DNA of 14,171 bases, taken from contig JAFYMV010000014.1 of the NCBI GenBank assembly GCA_017548225.1, positions 1 to 14,171 on the forward strand. Direction: 5' to 3'. The notes under the pieces are model-generated. The model was not told where the DNA came from. It searched no databases and saw only the letters and a list, made by a program, of their open reading frames with translations. This DNA comes from Bacteroidaceae bacterium. Lineage in GTDB: Bacteria; Bacteroidota; Bacteroidia; Bacteroidales; Bacteroidaceae. Positions 6,088 through 11,790 of this stretch are shown piece after piece. Made by a program: the position numbers and the translations under genes. Within the stretch, counting starts at the first letter, position 1, and each line of letters starts with the position of its first letter.

Positions 6088-6154
6088 CTGTTAGCTTTTG
6101 GCCGTTTGCTTTTGGCTATTGGCTTTTAGCTGTTGGCTTTTGGCTTTTGGCTGT
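6072..6154. repeat. GGCTTTTGGCTGTTAGC-type simple repeat between convergent genes
   Basis: Degenerate tandem copies of TTTTGGCT and GTTAGC run for about 80 bases, supplying the last residues and stop of the HU-like gene on one strand and the last residues of the 83-residue protein on the other. It looks like expanded low-complexity filler rather than a terminator. Confidence 0.7.
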
Positions 6155-6377
6155 GTTTCGATTGAGCTACATACTCTTGCCAGATTTCCTCGGCCAAGTA
6201 GTGGTCGCTACGACAGTGAAGGTCAGCAGTTCCATCTTCAATGAGGGGAAGTAGCGGAGAGTTGTAGAAGATATCCATAGCCTCCTCGAGCGACACATCG
6301 TGTAACTGACTCAGAGCCTCGATGATACGTGCATACTTGGCTTCGAGGATAGCATAAAAGGCTTCATCGCGCATCAT
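6126..6377 (-). CDS. Small protein of the DUF3791/DUF3990 cassette, unknown function
   Basis: An 83-residue acidic protein (MMRDEAFYAILEAKYARII...) containing DIFYNSPLLPLIEDG, then ADLHCRSDHYLAEEIWQEY. The start overlaps the DUF3990 stop as ATGA, so translation is coupled. I believe this type of protein commonly accompanies DUF3990 genes in Bacteroidetes, but I cannot give it a biochemical role; an antidote or partner function is a guess. The last eight or so residues (SQKPKANS) come from the low-complexity repeat at the convergent gene boundary, so its C-terminus is probably not conserved. Confidence 0.8.
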   Translation of the reverse strand: MMRDEAFYAILEAKYARIIEALSQLHDVSLEEAMDIFYNSPLLPLIEDGTADLHCRSDHYLAEEIWQEYVAQSKHSQKPKANS

Positions 6378-6844
6378 AACTTACGAGACTCTACATAGGT
6401 GAGACATTGATCTATGGCTTGCTGTGTGCGGAAACAAAGCTGATAGTTGGGCTTTTCGTACACAAGACGACGCAGCGCATCTTGCTTGCCTATATCACCT
6501 GAGAAATAGAGGTCGAGGGTGCGAAACACCTTATCGTTGGCAATGCCTCCGCGCACGATATCCCAATTGCCCTGGGTGCGGCCTGCACGACACTCGCTCA
6601 CGAAATCGAGCCATGCTTCATCGTAAGCATCGAAGCTAAGCACCTGCCACTCATCCAAGTTGTCGTTAAGCTCGTATACATTAAGCCATGCCTCACGGCC
6701 GCGACGCAAAAAACGCTGGCCATACTCTATGGCCTGTTGCTCGAGGGTAGTGATATAGAAACCCGAACCGAAATCGAGAAACGAACGGGAGTGCTCCGTA
6801 TCGGGATGCTCTACGATGACAGATGATGCGTGATATACCTTCAT
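6374..6844 (-). CDS. DUF3990 protein, ADP-ribosyltransferase-like, possible toxin
   Basis: The 156-residue product opens MKVYHASS, followed by DFGSGFYITTLEQQA (24-38), a central NWDIVRGGIANDKV (93-106) and a C-terminal NYQLCFRTQQAI (133-144). These are the signature blocks of DUF3990. H5, Y30 and Q135 sit where an H-Y-[E/Q] triad of ADP-ribosyltransferase-like folds would be expected, so NAD-dependent modification of a target is a reasonable hypothesis. It overlaps both neighbours by ATGA, making a tightly coupled three-gene unit driven by a consensus promoter at 7105-7135. The cassette layout resembles a toxin-antitoxin module, but no activity can be read from the sequence. Confidence 0.85.
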   Translation of the reverse strand: MKVYHASSVIVEHPDTEHSRSFLDFGSGFYITTLEQQAIEYGQRFLRRGREAWLNVYELNDNLDEWQVLSFDAYDEAWLDFVSECRAGRTQGNWDIVRGGIANDKVFRTLDLYFSGDIGKQDALRRLVYEKPNYQLCFRTQQAIDQCLTYVESRKL

Positions 6845-7059
6845 GATGGCAATACTCCTTTCTCTCTCATATAGTCGGTAAGATCATCGAGCAGGTATTC
6901 CTTGCTGAAGGTGTGGAGTACATCGTAGCTAGGGATGATATACTCAGTCAAGATACCCGAACTCTTCAGCCTGTAATACACCTCACTCGCGGACAATCCC
7001 AAGCGTCGCGAGAGATTGCCTATGCAGTAGGTAGCAAAGTCGATGTTCGTCGTATTCAT
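6841..7059 (-). CDS. DUF3791 protein, first gene of the cassette
   Basis: A 72-residue protein with the DUF3791 pattern: FATYCIGNLSRRLGLSASEVYYRLKSSG, then IPSYDVLHTFSKEYLLDDLTDYMREKG. The helical N-terminus with LGLSASEVYYRL could include a DNA- or protein-binding helix pair. It is 36 bases downstream of the expected transcription start. Its stop overlaps the DUF3990 start as ATGA, so it is made together with the ADP-ribosyltransferase-like protein; an antitoxin or chaperone role is the simplest inference. Confidence 0.87.
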   Translation of the reverse strand: MNTTNIDFATYCIGNLSRRLGLSASEVYYRLKSSGILTEYIIPSYDVLHTFSKEYLLDDLTDYMREKGVLPS

Positions 7060-7104
7060 ACCCTATAAATTTGATTTGTACAACATTCTATGATATTTCT
7101 TCCG

Positions 7105-7135
7105 CAAATATAGTGCATTTCAGCATAACAACAAA
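7105..7135 (-). promoter_or_regulatory. Consensus promoter of the DUF3791/DUF3990 cassette
   Basis: On the minus strand TTTG (7132-7135), exactly 19 bases, then TATATTTG (7105-7112): a perfect match to the Bacteroidetes consensus. Transcription should start near 7098, about 40 bases before the DUF3791 ATG. Confidence 0.85.
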
Positions 7136-7163
7136 GAGAGCCGGTAGTTTTATCCTCTCACTT

Positions 7164-7191
7164 GCTCAGTGCTCATCGCTCACAGCTCATT
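7164..7191. repeat. Heptad repeat GCTCANN x4 after pncB
   Basis: GCTCAGT, GCTCATC, GCTCACA and GCTCATT follow one another without gaps and overlap the pncB stop codon. No terminator hairpin with a T-run is visible here. Confidence 0.7.
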
Positions 7192-8401
7192 GTTTGAGCA
7201 CCGAGAGCAGGTAGCTGCACTTCTGCGTGTCGCCCAGGGTCTTGCCCTTGTCGCATGAGAGCTTGACGCAGTGGTGCCACTCGCGCGACTCGGTGATGCG
7301 GCCGCGGATGAGCTTGACCACGATGTTCATGGGCTTGCAGTCGGTGATGTCGCAGGTGAGGTGGGTGCCTACACCGTAGCTGTCGGTAATCTTGCCCTGG
7401 CAGTAGCGGTGTATCTCGATGGCGCGGTCTACATCGAGCCCGTTGCTGAAGACGGCTTGCTTGGTCATGGGGTCGATGCCGAGCTGCTTGTATTTATTGA
7501 CGATGAGGTCGACCTGCTCTTCCTCCATTCCGCTATCGATGCGCAAGCCGCTGAAGGTCATGGCCATGCGCTTAGAGAGGTTGCTGAAGAAGACATGGTC
7601 GCCAAAGCAGTCGTAGAGGAAGATTCCTACATTGCCGTCGTACACCTCGGACCACTTGTTCATGACATTGTAGTTGCACTCAAATACGCCACTCACGATC
7701 TCCTCGAACGAGATGCACTGGTGCGACATGGTGCCCAGGCAGGGGATGCCTTTCTTCATGGCGAAGTAGACATTAGAGGTGCCGGTGAAGCGGCCACACT
7801 GGCCGCCTGTCTGCTCCTTGACCTCGGCGTAGGACTGGATGAGGGCATCGAGGACGCGCTCCTGGTGGTCAAACGAGAAGCGGCGACGGGTGCCCATGTC
7901 GCCTAGGGTGAGTCCGTTCTGCCATATGCGGCGGCCCTTCTGGAGGGTCTTCTCATACTCGGCATCGGCATCGTACTTGTCGGCATCGCCATTGAGCTGG
8001 TGCATGAGCTCGGAGATGATGGAGAGGATGGGCATCTCCCACATGATGGTAGACCACCACTTGCCCTTGATGCGGATGTCGAGGTGACCCTCTTCGTCCT
8101 GGGTGATGGTGAGCTCGTTGGGGTGGAAGCGGTAGCCACGCAGGAAGACATTGATGAACCAGTAGGGGAGGAAGGGGAAGCTACGGGTCATGAAGGCGCA
8201 CTCCTCATCGGTGATGGCCACATCGTACAGGTGTTCCAGCTGTTCGCGCAGTAGCTTATCGAACCCCTTGGGGTAGCATGTCTGATTGCGGTCAAAGAAC
8301 TGGTATTCGGTCTCGGCACGCGGATACTTCTGCAAGATGTAGTACATGCAGGTGAAGGTGTAGAGGTCGTTGTCGGTGAAGTGGTTGATAATCGGTTTCA
8401 T
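7187..8401 (-). CDS. pncB: Nicotinate phosphoribosyltransferase
   Basis: Converts nicotinate and PRPP, with ATP hydrolysis, to nicotinate mononucleotide, the first step of the Preiss-Handler route to NAD in the cytosol. The 404-residue product begins MKPIINHFTDNDLYTFTCMY, the usual N-terminus. FTGTSNVYFAMKKGIPCLGTMSHQ (205-228) contains the GTSN loop and a histidine (H227) that probably corresponds to the autophosphorylated catalytic His. LRIDSGM (286-292) and FSNGLDVD (318-325) are typical phosphate-binding segments. The length fits the short bacterial family. An in-frame ATG at 8428 would add nine residues and sit closer to the transcription start, so the start is uncertain. It has its own consensus promoter, and the GC-rich, regular codon use looks native. 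Confidence 0.95.
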   Translation of the reverse strand: MKPIINHFTDNDLYTFTCMYYILQKYPRAETEYQFFDRNQTCYPKGFDKLLREQLEHLYDVAITDEECAFMTRSFPFLPYWFINVFLRGYRFHPNELTITQDEEGHLDIRIKGKWWSTIMWEMPILSIISELMHQLNGDADKYDADAEYEKTLQKGRRIWQNGLTLGDMGTRRRFSFDHQERVLDALIQSYAEVKEQTGGQCGRFTGTSNVYFAMKKGIPCLGTMSHQCISFEEIVSGVFECNYNVMNKWSEVYDGNVGIFLYDCFGDHVFFSNLSKRMAMTFSGLRIDSGMEEEQVDLIVNKYKQLGIDPMTKQAVFSNGLDVDRAIEIHRYCQGKITDSYGVGTHLTCDITDCKPMNIVVKLIRGRITESREWHHCVKLSCDKGKTLGDTQKCSYLLSVLKQ

Positions 8402-8453
8402 GGATGTATGGGTATGAACGGATGTCATGTGTTTATTCTTGTTAATTGATGTG

Positions 8454-8485
8454 CAAATATACGCTATTCTTATAAGAAATGCAAA
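8454..8485 (-). promoter_or_regulatory. pncB promoter
   Basis: On the minus strand TTTG (8482-8485), 20 bases, then TATATTTG (8454-8461): a perfect Bacteroidetes consensus within the 90 bases between the upstream gene stop and pncB. The spacer contains the palindrome TTCTTATAAGAA, a possible operator. Confidence 0.85.
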
Positions 8486-8491
8486 CAACTG

Positions 8492-9424
8492 CTAGTGCTT
8501 GGCGTAGGGGATGATATATACTTTGTCGCCTCCTTGTGCATTTTTGCCGCGCTCTACATAGACATCGTTCTTGAGGTTGCCTACAAACTTGTCCCATTCG
8601 TCGCCTATGAATAATAGCTCGGCATAGCAGCTGCGCTTGTTGTCGTACTCCTTGAAACTCTTGTCGGTGGCCTTGACGGTGTTGTCCGATGCGTTGGTCT
8701 TGCCGCTTTGAGCCTCTTCGATCTTTCCCTTCGCGGATAGTACGGACTTGCTCGTTCGCAGCGTGGGGGCTATCTTCTTTTGATATTCCTCTTTGTTGAA
8801 GTCGCCAGATACCTGCTTGGCATCCCAGAGCTCATACATGGTCATGATGATGCGCTTGGTGAGGAAGGAGGGCTTGAAGAGGAGCGTGTCAAGGTCGCGC
8901 CGCTTGGCCTCTTGAGAGAGGCTGGCATCCTTGAAATGCATGCAGGCGACATCAATCTCTTCGTTGTAATTGCGGAATTTAAGGTACAGATCGTGCATTA
9001 CCTCGTACTCCTTGTCTCTGCCGTAAAAGGCTTCCAAGTGGATGTTTTCCATCGGGACCTTGAGCTTGATGAGATGCTCCTCTGACGGGTAACCTTCGTA
9101 GCCTATGTCTTCTAGCTTGGTCTTTATGGTGTAGGTAATCACGAGGTTGCGGTAGAGGTGGCGCACAAGGTCGAGGAGCAGGTTGCGCTGCGCTTCGTGC
9201 GATAGCTTCTGGGTGTTCTCTGATGTCTTGTTTTGCGAGTAGTAGGTGAAGACTGTAAATATAAAACCAACAATGGCAATGAGGTTAATCCCATCTATCC
9301 AGAAGTCGAATGTGGTGTTTCGTGCCGTCTCCTCCGTGAACTGCTGTATCAGATTCAATACATCGGATGAGGCTAATATACTATCCTGTGAGGCCGCAGT
9401 GACAGACAACAATATTCTATTCAT
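8492..9424 (-). CDS. Single-pass membrane-anchored protein, unknown function
   Basis: I do not recognise this 310-residue protein. Residues 45-62 (GINLIAIVGFIFTVFTYY) form one membrane segment after a short, mildly acidic N-terminus. The rest (about 65-310) is a large, mostly helical, charged soluble domain. A Ser/Lys/Thr-rich low-complexity stretch lies near 230-260, and a more ordered C-terminal segment (ELLFIGDEWDKFVGNLKNDVY) follows. It lies 48 bases downstream of the RhuM-Fic gene, and no good promoter is visible between them, so they are probably co-transcribed. A functional link with the Fic protein is possible but rests on position alone. Confidence 0.78.
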   Translation of the reverse strand: MNRILLSVTAASQDSILASSDVLNLIQQFTEETARNTTFDFWIDGINLIAIVGFIFTVFTYYSQNKTSENTQKLSHEAQRNLLLDLVRHLYRNLVITYTIKTKLEDIGYEGYPSEEHLIKLKVPMENIHLEAFYGRDKEYEVMHDLYLKFRNYNEEIDVACMHFKDASLSQEAKRRDLDTLLFKPSFLTKRIIMTMYELWDAKQVSGDFNKEEYQKKIAPTLRTSKSVLSAKGKIEEAQSGKTNASDNTVKATDKSFKEYDNKRSCYAELLFIGDEWDKFVGNLKNDVYVERGKNAQGGDKVYIIPYAKH

Positions 9425-9472
9425 AACAATATCTTTTTACGGGCATAATGAATCTATTTACGAGATCGCTTT

Positions 9473-10468
9473 TTATGCATTTCGCTGGTTAATCAAATTC
9501 ACCACAACCTTTACCATTACATCCTTCTCCTCGGTGCGGCTCTCGGCAATCATTAGCGTGAGGGCCACTAGGGTGTTGTCGGCAATGCGTTTGGTGCCAT
9601 CGGGGCGATAGAGTACTCCGTTGTTATTGAGAAACCACAGGAATAGGGTGGCTGCAATGCGCTTGTTGCCATCACTGAACGAGTGATTCTTGGTGACGAG
9701 ATAGAGGAGCATGGCGGCCTTCTCTTCTACCGATGGGTATAGCTCCTCTCCTCCAAAGGTTTGGTATATCTGTCCGATGCTACTCTTGAAGGAGTCGTCC
9801 TTCTCGTTGCCAAACCACTGGCTACCACCGAACTTCGCATGTAGGCGGTGTATCTCGGCCATGGCATTGTCATAAGTGGCGCGGAAGGGCACTTCGGGCG
9901 AAGTGGTACGCTCGATACAAAGGCGCTCGTAGTCGTAGTTGTCTAGCGTGTCGAGGGCATAGGTATAGTCGACTACTACATCGAACAATGCCTGTCCGTC
10001 GGGATTAGTAGTGATGTCTTGGCTTTGGAGAGTGCGGCCTACTACCTGCACCAATTGGCGAAGTTCACCTAGCTGGTCGCGACGCAGGCGGTCGTTCACG
10101 GCATAGCCCTTGGTGAGGTATTCTTTAAGGATGCGGTTGGCCCATTGACGAAACTTGACACCGCGCTCTGCGTTCACACGATAACCGACCGAAATAATCA
10201 TATCCAAATTGAAGATGGGGATGTGTCGCGTAACCGTTCTGTTTCCCTCAATTTGAACTTGTGCAATTTTTGCACAGGTTGATTCGCGATCTAATTCTTC
10301 TGCTTTATAGATATTGTTAATGTGGCGCACAATAGAAGTTCTGTCCGTCTGAAACAGCTCCGCCATCTGCGCCTGTGTGAGCCATACGGTGTCGTTCTCC
10401 ATGCGGACATCTACTTGCGTCTGTCCGTCTTCAGTCTGGTAGATGAGTATTTCGTTATTGTTGTTCAT
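9473..10468 (-). CDS. RhuM-type DNA-binding domain fused to a Fic/Doc domain
   Basis: A 331-residue fusion. The N-terminal part (about 5-125) is RhuM-like: VWLTQAQMAELFQTDRTSIV (28-47) looks like a helix-turn-helix, followed by the hallmark FNLDMIISVGYRVNAERGVKFRQWAN (86-111). The C-terminal part (about 190-331) is Fic/Doc: HSFSDGNKR (262-270) matches the HxFxDGNKR catalytic motif, with H262 as general base. Fic proteins transfer AMP or other phosphate-containing groups to target proteins; the K in place of G in DGNGR is also seen in Doc-like members. No separate antitoxin gene flanks it, so control may be internal. I chose the ATG at 10468; an upstream in-frame ATG (10498) adds ten unlike residues. 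Role is inferred, not shown. Confidence 0.9.
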   Translation of the reverse strand: MNNNNEILIYQTEDGQTQVDVRMENDTVWLTQAQMAELFQTDRTSIVRHINNIYKAEELDRESTCAKIAQVQIEGNRTVTRHIPIFNLDMIISVGYRVNAERGVKFRQWANRILKEYLTKGYAVNDRLRRDQLGELRQLVQVVGRTLQSQDITTNPDGQALFDVVVDYTYALDTLDNYDYERLCIERTTSPEVPFRATYDNAMAEIHRLHAKFGGSQWFGNEKDDSFKSSIGQIYQTFGGEELYPSVEEKAAMLLYLVTKNHSFSDGNKRIAATLFLWFLNNNGVLYRPDGTKRIADNTLVALTLMIAESRTEEKDVMVKVVVNLINQRNA

Positions 10469-10509
10469 ATTCGCGTTTTTCTTCGTATAGGCTTGCAAAT
10501 TTCCTTTGC

Positions 10510-10573
10510 AAAAAGAAGGGGTGAAGGTCTTCTGCTAAATCTCTATGAGAATTTGTAGAACAGACCTTCACCC
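10510..10573 (-). terminator. Strong terminator after the PUR-domain gene
   Basis: GGGTGAAGGTCT (10519-10530) and AGACCTTCACCC (10562-10573) form a perfect 12-bp stem with a nested inner hairpin, and on the minus strand a CTTCTTTTTG tail follows. It starts 37 bases after the PUR-domain gene stop. Confidence 0.85.
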
Positions 10574-10609
10574 ATTGTATCTACATGTAGAAGATTCTAA
10601 CCACGCGGA

Positions 10610-10978
10610 TTACTCGAAGTCTATCTTGATCTCAAGGTCGTCGTCGAGGGTGATATCGACCTCTGCTTCAGGGGCGTCGGTAGGAGTGGGGGAGGTCATC
10701 GAGGCGGGGTAGGTGTAGTCGGCTGACTGGTTCTCGTGGATGTAGCCGATGGCATTGCTCAGTGCACCGATGAACTTGCTGAAGTCTTCTTGGTAGAGGA
10801 ATATCTTGTGCTTCTCAAAGGTGAAGGTGGCGTCAGGTCCTTCGCCATTGACAAGACGCTTGCTCTCGGTGATGCAGAGGAAGAGTTCGTCGCGCTTGTT
10901 GCGCTTCACATCAAGGTAGTAAACACGCTTGCCAGCCTTCACGGACTGTGAGTATACAATGTCTTTTTCGTTTTCCAT
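10610..10978 (-). CDS. PUR-domain (DUF3276) nucleic-acid-binding protein
   Basis: The 122-residue protein carries the single PUR-alpha-like repeat typical of Bacteroidetes and spirochaetes: VYSQSVKAGKRVYYLDVKRNKRD (8-30), ELFLCITESKR (31-41), then FTFEKHKIFLYQEDFSKFIGAL (52-73). Family members such as Borrelia BpuR bind single-stranded DNA and RNA. The C-terminal 40 residues are low-complexity, Pro/Thr-rich and then very acidic (ITLDDDLEIKIDFE), likely a disordered tail. It is bounded downstream by a strong terminator. The 5' region is AT-rich with spaced AAAGGTG words and a hairpin, and no consensus promoter was found. Confidence 0.9.
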   Translation of the reverse strand: MENEKDIVYSQSVKAGKRVYYLDVKRNKRDELFLCITESKRLVNGEGPDATFTFEKHKIFLYQEDFSKFIGALSNAIGYIHENQSADYTYPASMTSPTPTDAPEAEVDITLDDDLEIKIDFE

Positions 10979-11019
10979 AGTGTATTCTCGTGTTAGATTT
11001 TAATATAACATGTATCTTT

Positions 11020-11048
11020 TCACCTCTCAAAGGTGAGACATTTTTTTT
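11020..11048 (+). terminator. Terminator-shaped hairpin in the PUR-gene leader
   Basis: TCACCT-CTCAA-AGGTGA followed within four bases by eight T on the plus strand. No plus-strand gene ends here. On the minus strand it would sit in the PUR-gene leader, so it may instead be a regulatory hairpin. Confidence 0.4.
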
Positions 11049-11374
11049 GAAAAAACAAGCAAATGGTGTGATTTTATCCTTTTTTAATATAAAAAGGTGC
11101 TTTATTGCAATGTTTTAGAGGAAAAAGGTGTCTTTTAGGAAAGCTCTGGTGGGTGTTAATTCGAGTTTCGTTTTTTTAACTTAATTTATTAAAATGTATT
11201 CGCTGGAGATTTTTTGGGGGCAAAAGAACGGGTTGTCTATAACGAAGGCGAAGATTTTTTTTCTTTGACAGAAGAACATAAGAACAGGTTTTCACTCATC
11301 GCGGAAAGTTTTTATCTCACACAAAACTCACAAAATCCACAAACTTGGTGCATCGCCTTGCTCGCAACTTATTA

Positions 11375-11461
11375 CCCCTCACCACTCACCTCTAACCTTT
11401 CATCCTCTCACCACTCACCCTTCATCCTCTCACCACTCACCCCTCACCACTCACCTCTCAT
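11375..11461. repeat. CTCACC simple repeat with a 22-bp unit repeated exactly
   Basis: Copies of CCTCACCACTCACC run through this stretch. One 22-bp unit is repeated exactly and directly (11399-11420 and 11421-11442). It is strongly polypyrimidine on the plus strand. Confidence 0.75.
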
Positions 11462-11484
11462 CGCGGTTATTTGTTCCGCGTCGG

Positions 11485-11768
11485 CGCTCGTTTATTTGTA
11501 TCTTTACGACCTTGTCGTTTAGATACTTGCACTCGCTGTAAAAAAATCAAGTAAAACTTGATATTTCTCGCTCGTTTATTTGTATCTTTGCGATAATCGC
11601 GAAGATATTTGGCACTCGCTGTGAAAAATATTCAAGTAAACTTGATATTTCTCGCTCGTTTATTTGTATCTTTACGACCTTGTCGTTTAGATACTTGCAC
11701 TCGCTGTAAAAAAAATCAAGTAAAACTTGATATTTCTCGCTCGTTTATTTGTATCTTTGTAGTTCGTA
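11485..11768 (+). repeat. 3.3 tandem copies of an 84-bp promoter/hairpin repeat
   Basis: Units begin with CGCTCGTTTATTTG at 11485, 11569, 11653 and 11738 (lengths 84, 84, 85 and a partial copy). Each has a -7-like TATCTTTR (11499, 11583, 11667, 11752). Each full unit then has a long hairpin (11498-11526, 11583-11607, 11666-11694), CACTCGCTGT, and a second hairpin (11546-11562, 11632-11645, 11715-11731). Units 1 and 3 are almost identical. Unit 2 differs in both hairpins but keeps pairing: GCGAT/ATCGC replaces ACGAC/GTCGT. The last partial unit supplies the thrA promoter. Confidence 0.9.
11729..11759 (+). promoter_or_regulatory. thrA promoter within the last repeat unit
   Basis: TATCTTTG (11752-11759) matches the Bacteroidetes -7 element. 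The -33 element is imperfect (CTTG near 11726-11729 at a 22-base spacing). Transcription would start near 11766, about 20 bases before thrA. Upstream copies in the array could give further starts. Confidence 0.65.
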
Positions 11769-11775
11769 ACGAAAA

Positions 11776-11790
11776 ATGTACACGCAATGA
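11776..11790 (+). other. Four-codon mini-ORF overlapping the thrA start
   Basis: ATG TAC ACG CAA TGA encodes MYTQ, and its stop overlaps the thrA ATG. It could influence thrA initiation by termination-reinitiation, or be chance. It does not carry the run of Thr/Ile codons expected of an attenuator leader peptide. Confidence 0.25.

Larger units (their letters stand above)
10979..11484. other. Gene-free AT-rich and simple-sequence stretch between divergent genes
   Basis: No credible gene: the one longish plus-strand frame (11214-11522) starts at TTG and most of its codons lie in CT-rich repeats. The left part is the leader of the PUR-domain gene, with a hairpin at 11020-11036 and GGTG words about 31-33 bp apart. 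The right part holds a CTCACC simple repeat (11375-11461) and an inverted repeat CGCGG/CCGCG at 11462-11480. Confidence 0.6.

Noticed and set aside
7271..7906. A 211-residue plus-strand frame opposite pncB
   Set aside because: It is an antisense shadow of the GC-rich pncB gene, with Val/Ala/Glu-rich content typical of such shadows.
11214..11522. A 102-residue plus-strand frame before thrA
   Set aside because: It starts at TTG, runs through CT-rich simple repeats and into the 84-bp array; the product is low-complexity.
11485..11768. Possible CRISPR or insertion-sequence ends for the 84-bp units
   Set aside because: The whole unit is repeated rather than alternating repeat and spacer, and there is no transposase or target duplication.
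11776..11790. thr attenuator leader peptide
   Set aside because: The mini-ORF has a single Thr codon, and no terminator/antiterminator pair follows before thrA.
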